DNA of 10,840 nucleotides from Lachnospiraceae bacterium (GTDB taxonomy: Bacteria > Bacillota > Clostridia > Lachnospirales > Lachnospiraceae): the NCBI GenBank assembly GCA_003484785.1, contig DNAD01000304.1:1-10840 (forward strand). The letters run 5' to 3'. The notes beneath the pieces are model-generated. The model was not told the DNA's origin. It was given only the letters and a program-made list of their open reading frames with translations, and did no database searches. The stretch's first letter is position 1. The number at the start of each line of letters is the position of its first letter. The translations under genes were made by a program, and so were the position numbers. Shown here one piece after another: positions 6,517 through 10,840 of the stretch.

Positions 6517-8598
6517 ATGTACAAACCTGAATTTACGGATTTTGAAAAGAGCCCCTGTACGGGGCTGACAAGAAAGAGCTTTATTGCCGCGGGGAAATAT
6601 CTTCTTAAGGGGCTGTTTGATAATCTTTCCGATATTGAGGATGCGCCGGTGGTAGAGAGGGCGGAGACAAAGGTGACCTATCCGCACATAGAGGACGGTC
6701 TTTCGGAAGGAGCCCTTCTTGCGGAAAGAAAGGCTGAGATCTTTGAGGGGCTTACACGCTCTTTTTTTATCGCTTCGGTTCTGATAGAGGAAGAGCCGGA
6801 GCTGGTTTTAAACGGCATTTGCGTGAGAGATTATTATAAAAAGCATATCCTGAGAAGCTGCCTTCAAAAGGACAGTATAGAGTATGCGGGCACCTATGAG
6901 GATATGCAGAAACTCACGAAAGGAGAGAAGGCCGATCCCTTCAGGCCCTTCCAGCAGACGGTGGAGACCTGCGCTCTTGTGATAGGGCTCTATATGAGCA
7001 GAAATTCGCTCTGGGAAAGCTATACACAAAAAGAACGGGACGGGATAGCGGGATTTTTAAGCGGCTTTGCCCATGCAAATACCGTTCCCCAGAACTGGCG
7101 GCTTTTTAATATGCTGGATATGGCCTTTCTTCATATGTACGGCTATCCCATCGATGAAAACATCATGAGGGGTCATGCCGAGGCCATTCTTGACTACTAC
7201 GCCGGGGACGGATGGTATCGGGACGGCCACAGCTTCGATTACTATTCCTGCTGGGCCTTTAATATGTACGGGCCTCTGTGGAATCTCTGGTACGGCTATG
7301 AAAACATGCCGGAGCTTGCGGCGCGCTTTGAGGAAAACTCAAATGCCCTGATGAAGACCTACCCGGATATGTTTGACGAGGAGGGCTTTACGAATATGTG
7401 GGGAAGAAGCTGCATATACCGAAATGCGGCGACCTCTCCCCTTGACGCAAACTTCTTTTTAAAAGATCCCGCAGCGGACCCGGGGCTTGCCAGAAGGATA
7501 ACCGCCGGCTCACTTTTACAGTTTCTGACCAGGGATGATATGCTTGCAAACGGTGTGCCGTCCTTAGGCTTCTACGGGCAGTTTATGCCTCTTGTACAGC
7601 GTTATTCCTGTGCGGAATCGCCCTTCTGGCTGGGAAAGGCCTTTCTGTGCCTTCACCTTAAGGAGGATCATCCCTTCTGGAGCGCGAAGGAGAATAACGG
7701 AAGCTGGGATAAGCTTTCGGGTGATCAGGTAAAGGAGACCGTGCTTGAAGGGCCCGCTCTTGTTTTTACCGACCATAAGGGAAACGGCGAGACTATACTC
7801 AGAAGCGCCAAGGTCCTTAAGGATAAGGGTGATGAGCACGGAATGTGGAATTATTCCAAGCTAAACTACAATTCAAAGTATCCCTGGGAGAGCGGGGCGG
7901 CATATAAGGACGGTAATTTCAACATCGAGTCACAGCAGTATGTACTGAGGAGCCTGACGGATATGCATACCGAGCGGGGCAACGCGACCTTCTACGGGGG
8001 CAGCAGGGAGGGAGTCCTTTACAGAAGGCAGTTCTTTGACTTTGATCTCAAAACGGAATGTCACTGGCTTGAGGCCGCGGATCTGGCGGACTTTCCGGTG
8101 AGCCTTGGGATATTAAGGGCAGACAGGCTGAGGATATGCAAGCGTCCGATGGAAATATATCTGGGATCCTACGGTTTCCCGGATAACAGCGTTTCGGGAC
8201 ATGAAACGGAGGTCCTGAGCCTTAATGAAAAGGATGCCCGGGCGGTGATTCTTAAGGGGCATGACCATACGGGAAGGCCAAAGAGGCTTGCGATGACCAT
8301 ATATTCCGGATTTTCCGGGCTGGAAGTGATAAGAAGCCGGGGAAGTAATCCGGACTCCGAGTATTCCCTGATCATCTGCGCAAAGGGAGCACTTATGAAA
8401 CAGTACGACGCCTCAGAGCAGGGCATCTTTATATCCCAGGTCATTACAAGGGACGATGAAAGGGACTTTACCGAAGAGGAACTGTTTCCTATAGAGGAGA
8501 TCATTTACGAAGGCTTTGACAGGCTGATACTGGTCCTTAAGGACAAAAGCCGCAGGATCATCGATTATTCGGGCATTGAGGGAAGGCTGACACTTTAG
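6517..8598 (+). CDS. DUF2264 family protein, putative cytoplasmic glycoside-processing enzyme
   Basis: A 693-residue protein recognised as DUF2264 (PF10022 plus a C-terminal domain). The N-terminal half (about 15-400) is rich in aromatic and helical segments, as expected of an (alpha/alpha)-barrel. Conserved-looking blocks are PQNWRLFNMLDMAFLHMYGY (191-210), GDGWYRDGHSFDYYSCWAFN (230-249) and WGRSCIYRNA (295-304). The C-terminal part (about 400-693) looks beta-rich, as in heparinase II/III-like and related barrel plus sandwich enzymes. No signal peptide is seen, so it should act on imported material. My recollection is that some DUF2264 proteins correspond to CAZy family GH154, with beta-glucuronidase activity; this is not verifiable here. 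A glucuronidase, or another uronide-cleaving activity, would fit the GH88 gene seven bases upstream. The start is ATG 6517, with an AGGTGAG-like ribosome binding site overlapping the previous stop. No terminator is seen after the gene. Confidence 0.82.
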   Translation: MYKPEFTDFEKSPCTGLTRKSFIAAGKYLLKGLFDNLSDIEDAPVVERAETKVTYPHIEDGLSEGALLAERKAEIFEGLTRSFFIASVLIEEEPELVLNGICVRDYYKKHILRSCLQKDSIEYAGTYEDMQKLTKGEKADPFRPFQQTVETCALVIGLYMSRNSLWESYTQKERDGIAGFLSGFAHANTVPQNWRLFNMLDMAFLHMYGYPIDENIMRGHAEAILDYYAGDGWYRDGHSFDYYSCWAFNMYGPLWNLWYGYENMPELAARFEENSNALMKTYPDMFDEEGFTNMWGRSCIYRNAATSPLDANFFLKDPAADPGLARRITAGSLLQFLTRDDMLANGVPSLGFYGQFMPLVQRYSCAESPFWLGKAFLCLHLKEDHPFWSAKENNGSWDKLSGDQVKETVLEGPALVFTDHKGNGETILRSAKVLKDKGDEHGMWNYSKLNYNSKYPWESGAAYKDGNFNIESQQYVLRSLTDMHTERGNATFYGGSREGVLYRRQFFDFDLKTECHWLEAADLADFPVSLGILRADRLRICKRPMEIYLGSYGFPDNSVSGHETEVLSLNEKDARAVILKGHDHTGRPKRLAMTIYSGFSGLEVIRSRGSNPDSEYSLIICAKGALMKQYDASEQGIFISQVITRDDERDFTEEELFPIEEIIYEGFDRLILVLKDKSRRIIDYSGIEGRLTL

Positions 8599-8599
8599 C

Positions 8600-8628
8600 T
8601 TGAAAGACGTCCCTTAATAAGATATAAT
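8600..8628 (+). promoter_or_regulatory. Sigma-A-type promoter for the phosphoribosyltransferase unit
   Basis: TTGAAA (8600-8605), a 17-base spacer and a consensus TATAAT (8623-8628) form a near-ideal housekeeping promoter. It starts two bases after the stop codon of the DUF2264 gene, so transcription should begin near 8635 and give a leader of about 68 bases. It marks a new transcription unit, although no terminator for the preceding operon is visible between them. Confidence 0.8.
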
Positions 8629-8648
8629 TAATGGAAATGCAGAGGTAA

Positions 8649-8674
8649 TGCCGCCAAAGCATCGGGCTTCGGCA
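8649..8674 (+). other. Leader hairpin upstream of the phosphoribosyltransferase gene
   Basis: TGCCG (8649-8653) pairs with CGGCA (8670-8674), and AAGC (8657-8660) pairs with GCTT (8666-8669). This gives nine base pairs with a three-base bulge (CCA) and a five-base loop. It lies in the predicted 5' leader, and no T-run follows, so it is not a terminator. The Shine-Dalgarno GGGGG (8691-8695) lies beyond it and stays free. It may affect mRNA stability; the role is unknown. Confidence 0.4.
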
Positions 8675-8702
8675 GCAGATTTATTATTAAGGGGGTTTAT
8701 TG

Positions 8703-9341
8703 ATGCAGGATTATAAGAAGATCGACTATCAGAGGAATAAGGACGTGGTGCTCCGGTATATTCCGGGACATTTTGTCACGCCCAATTCTCACGTAAACTA
8801 TTACATGGACTTAAGCGACATGAAGTCCAGACAGCGTGAGGCGAGGGCTACGGGGGAGGAGCTTGCGGAAATGTACCTTGCCTCTGATATAATTGATACT
8901 ATCCTTTGCTTAAACAGCATGGAGGTAGTAGGCGCCTACATGGCGAACAAGCTTACCAAAGCGGGGATAGTTTCTGCAAATGCCCATCAGACCATGTATA
9001 TCACAAGTCCGGAATATAATGTAAGCGGTCAGATGATGTTTCGTGAAAACAATCAGCACATGATCCGCGGAAAGAGAGTTCTTATCCTTATCGACACGGC
9101 TACCACCGGAGGCACCTTAAAGAGCGCCATAGGCTCAGTGGGCTTCTATAAGGGGCAGGTCGTAGGGATCTCAGCGATCTTTTCCTTCGGGACCCAGATA
9201 GACAATGTTCAGATCAGGGCGCTCTATTCCCTGAGAGATCTTCCGGATTACGCCAGCTACACGTCTGACAGCTGTCCGCTGTGTAAGAACGGCGTGCCGG
9301 TGGATGCCATCTGTAACGGCTTCGGCTATTCGACTCTTTAA
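8703..9341 (+). CDS. Orotate phosphoribosyltransferase-like protein
   Basis: A 212-residue protein of the type I phosphoribosyltransferase fold. The family transfers phosphoribose from PRPP to a nitrogenous base; orotate is the most likely substrate class by overall resemblance, but this is not proven. The PRPP-binding loop is seen as VLILIDTATTGGTL (126-139). The first of the two usual acidic residues is Ile130, and only Asp131 is kept, which is a departure from the canonical pattern. The C-terminus carries CPLCKNGVPVDAICNGFGYS (191-210), with Cys191, Cys194 and Cys204. A CPLC segment of this kind occurs in some long orotate phosphoribosyltransferases (recollection). The start is ATG 8703, seven bases after GGGGG; a TTG directly before it (8700) is less likely. 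It is driven by the promoter at 8600-8628 and followed after 36 bases by the rubrerythrin gene. No other pyrimidine gene is in the window. Confidence 0.8.
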   Translation: MQDYKKIDYQRNKDVVLRYIPGHFVTPNSHVNYYMDLSDMKSRQREARATGEELAEMYLASDIIDTILCLNSMEVVGAYMANKLTKAGIVSANAHQTMYITSPEYNVSGQMMFRENNQHMIRGKRVLILIDTATTGGTLKSAIGSVGFYKGQVVGISAIFSFGTQIDNVQIRALYSLRDLPDYASYTSDSCPLCKNGVPVDAICNGFGYSTL

Positions 9342-9377
9342 TCTGTTATTATTTCAAATCAAAGGAGGATTTTTACC

Positions 9378-9920
9378 ATGGCAAAGTATGTTTGTTCCGT
9401 ATGCGGATATGTTCATGAAGGTGATGAGCCGCCGGCAGAATGTCCGGTATGCCACGCTCCCGCAGAGAAGTTTGTTAAGCAGGAGGGTGAGATGACCTGG
9501 GCTGCCGAGCATGTTGTAGGAGTGGCCAAGGGAGCTCCGGAGGATATCATCGCGGATCTCAGAAGCAACTTCAACGGTGAGTGCTCGGAGGTCGGCATGT
9601 ATCTTGCAATGAGCAGGGTCGCCTTCAGAGAGGGCTATCCGGAGATCGGAGAATACTGGAAGACCGCGGCCTTTGAGGAGGCGGAGCATGCGGCTAAGTT
9701 TGCCGAGCTTCTGGGAGAGGTTCTCACCGATTCCACAAAGAAGAATCTTGAAATGAGGGTAGAGGCGGAGAACGGAGCTACCGCCGGAAAGACCGATCTT
9801 GCCAAGAGGGCCAAAGCTTTAAACCTTGACGCTATCCACGATACGGTTCATGAAATGGCAAGGGACGAGGCAAGACACGGAAAGGCCTTTGCGGGACTGC
9901 TTAAGAGGTACTTCGGATAA
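9378..9920 (+). CDS. rbr: Reverse rubrerythrin (NADH-peroxidase component)
   Basis: A 180-residue non-haem iron protein that reduces hydrogen peroxide, and in clostridia also contributes to oxygen removal, drawing electrons from NADH via partner oxidoreductases (family knowledge). The rubredoxin-like domain comes first (Cys6, Cys9, Cys22, Cys25), followed by a ferritin-like diiron domain. That is the reverse of classical rubrerythrin and characteristic of revRbr proteins such as those of Clostridium acetobutylicum. Diiron ligand candidates are Glu68 or Glu71, Glu101 and His104 (EEAEH), Glu130 or Glu159, and Glu164 and His167 (DEARH). The length is normal. The start is certain: AAAGGAGGA (9361-9369) lies eight bases before the ATG. 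The strong ribosome binding site suggests high expression. The gene probably shares a transcript with the phosphoribosyltransferase gene upstream and malQ downstream, since no terminator is seen. Confidence 0.95.
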   Translation: MAKYVCSVCGYVHEGDEPPAECPVCHAPAEKFVKQEGEMTWAAEHVVGVAKGAPEDIIADLRSNFNGECSEVGMYLAMSRVAFREGYPEIGEYWKTAAFEEAEHAAKFAELLGEVLTDSTKKNLEMRVEAENGATAGKTDLAKRAKALNLDAIHDTVHEMARDEARHGKAFAGLLKRYFG

Positions 9921-10840
9921 ATGAGGGAAAGCGGTATTTTGCTTCCGGTGTTTTCGCTGGCCTCCAGGTTCGGGATAGGTTCCTTTTCAAAGGAGGCCTA
10001 CGAGTTTGTTGATTTCCTCTATGATTCGGCTCAGGGCTTCTGGCAGATACTTCCCGTGGGCCCCACCGGGTATGGCAATTCCCCGTATCAGCCTTTCTCG
10101 GCCTTTGCGGGAAATCCGTATTTTATATCCCCGGAGAAGCTTATTGAGGAAGGCCTTTTGACCTGGGATGACTGTAACGGGCTTGATTTCGGAAGCGATG
10201 AGGAAAAGGTGGATTACGGGGCTCTTTACGAGAACCGCTTCACACTTTTGAAAAAAGCTTATGAAAGCTTTAAGAAGCGTCTTTCGGATGATAAGGAGCT
10301 TAAGAAGAAATACGGGGATTTTCAGGAGAGAGAGTCCTTCTGGCTTAAGGATTTTGCCCTGTTTTCGGCCATCAAGGAAAAGCATAACGGCGATTCCTGG
10401 CTGAACTGGGAGGAGAGCCTGAGAAAGCGTGAAAAGGAAGCGCTGAAGGCTGCCGAAGAGGAGCTTTCCGATGAGATCGGTTTTGTATGCTTCATGCAGT
10501 ATGCCTTTGACGTTCAGTTAGGCAGGCTTAAAAAATACGCCAACGAAAAAAACGTTAAGATCATAGGGGATATGCCCTTTTATGTTGCCCTTGATTCCGC
10601 CGATGCCTGGTCCCATCCCGAGGTGTTTCAGATGGATAAGGATTTAAGGCCCGAGGTGGTTGCGGGCTGCCCTCCGGATGCCTTTTCAAGGACGGGGCAG
10701 CTGTGGGGCAACCCGGTTTACGACTGGGACGCTCTTAAGAAGAACGGCTATGACTGGTGGGTAAAGCGTATCAGAAGAAACTATGAGTTCTACGATGTTA
10801 TCAGGGTGGATCACTTCCACGGCTTCTGTGACTATTATGC
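9921..10840 (+). CDS. malQ: 4-alpha-glucanotransferase MalQ, N-terminal part (cut by window edge)
   Basis: GH77 amylomaltase, which moves alpha-1,4-glucan segments between maltodextrins in the cytoplasm during starch or glycogen use. The window holds 306 codons with no stop; the full protein is usually about 500 residues, so roughly 200 are missing. Family blocks seen are MRESGILLPVFSLAS at the start, GPTGYGNSPYQPFSAFAGNP (48-67), IIGDMPFYVA (214-223), PPDAFSRTGQLWGNPVYDWD (251-270) and RVDHFHGF (295-302). Asp297 is the expected catalytic nucleophile; the acid/base residue lies beyond the edge. The ATG directly follows the TAA of the rubrerythrin gene with no spacer. The only ribosome binding site candidate (AGAGG, 9904-9908) lies inside the rubrerythrin gene, about 12 bases away, which suggests translational coupling. 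The pairing with an oxidative-stress gene has no evident metabolic logic. Confidence 0.95.
   Translation, partial: MRESGILLPVFSLASRFGIGSFSKEAYEFVDFLYDSAQGFWQILPVGPTGYGNSPYQPFSAFAGNPYFISPEKLIEEGLLTWDDCNGLDFGSDEEKVDYGALYENRFTLLKKAYESFKKRLSDDKELKKKYGDFQERESFWLKDFALFSAIKEKHNGDSWLNWEESLRKREKEALKAAEEELSDEIGFVCFMQYAFDVQLGRLKKYANEKNVKIIGDMPFYVALDSADAWSHPEVFQMDKDLRPEVVAGCPPDAFSRTGQLWGNPVYDWDALKKNGYDWWVKRIRRNYEFYDVIRVDHFHGFCDYY

Noticed and set aside
5628..6524. A 298-codon open frame on the minus strand opposite the GH88 gene
   Set aside because: It is fully antisense to a well-supported gene, has no ribosome binding site or family likeness, and its composition is that of a complement of coding sequence.
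9987..10385. A 132-codon minus-strand open frame opposite malQ
   Set aside because: It is antisense to the clear GH77 reading frame and has no family likeness.

Overview
The window looks like a chromosomal segment from an anaerobic, Gram-positive, Lachnospiraceae-like member of the Clostridia. The signs are strong AGGAGG-type ribosome binding sites, a lipoprotein solute-binding protein in place of a periplasmic one, a YesM-type histidine kinase, a reverse rubrerythrin (an oxygen-defence enzyme typical of anaerobic clostridia) and heavy use of AGA/AGG arginine codons. The family-level placement is inference. No rRNA, tRNA, CRISPR array, insertion sequence or phage gene was seen.

Left part (1-5199): a YesM-type sensor histidine kinase lies on the minus strand and loses only its last few codons at the window edge. 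It is divergent from a plus-strand carbohydrate ABC importer of the CUT1 class: a lipoprotein binding protein and two permeases. The 171-base divergent gap holds the control elements, including two TTGC/GCAA dyads. A strong hairpin with a U-run (3332-3363) separates the binding-protein gene from the permease genes and probably makes the binding protein the more abundant product. No ATPase gene is present, so a shared MsmX/MsmK-type ATPase encoded elsewhere is expected.

Middle part (5200-8598): after a perfect 15-bp inverted repeat come two tightly packed genes for proteins without signal peptides. One is a GH88 unsaturated glucuronyl hydrolase with all the expected catalytic positions. The other is a 693-residue DUF2264 protein. 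Together with the importer they read as a system that senses, imports and breaks down uronic-acid oligosaccharides in the cytoplasm. The exact glycan and the DUF2264 reaction are the open questions.

Right part (8599-10840): a textbook sigma-A promoter (TTGAAA-N17-TATAAT) begins two bases after the DUF2264 stop codon and starts what looks like a separate unit. It holds an orotate-phosphoribosyltransferase-like protein, a reverse rubrerythrin and, with its ATG directly after the rubrerythrin stop, a malQ 4-alpha-glucanotransferase cut by the right edge. These are housekeeping or stress functions unrelated to the uronide locus.

The window is mostly recognisable families. The least described parts are the DUF2264 enzyme, the inverted repeat at 5200-5256 and the layered RNA structures at 3295-3428.
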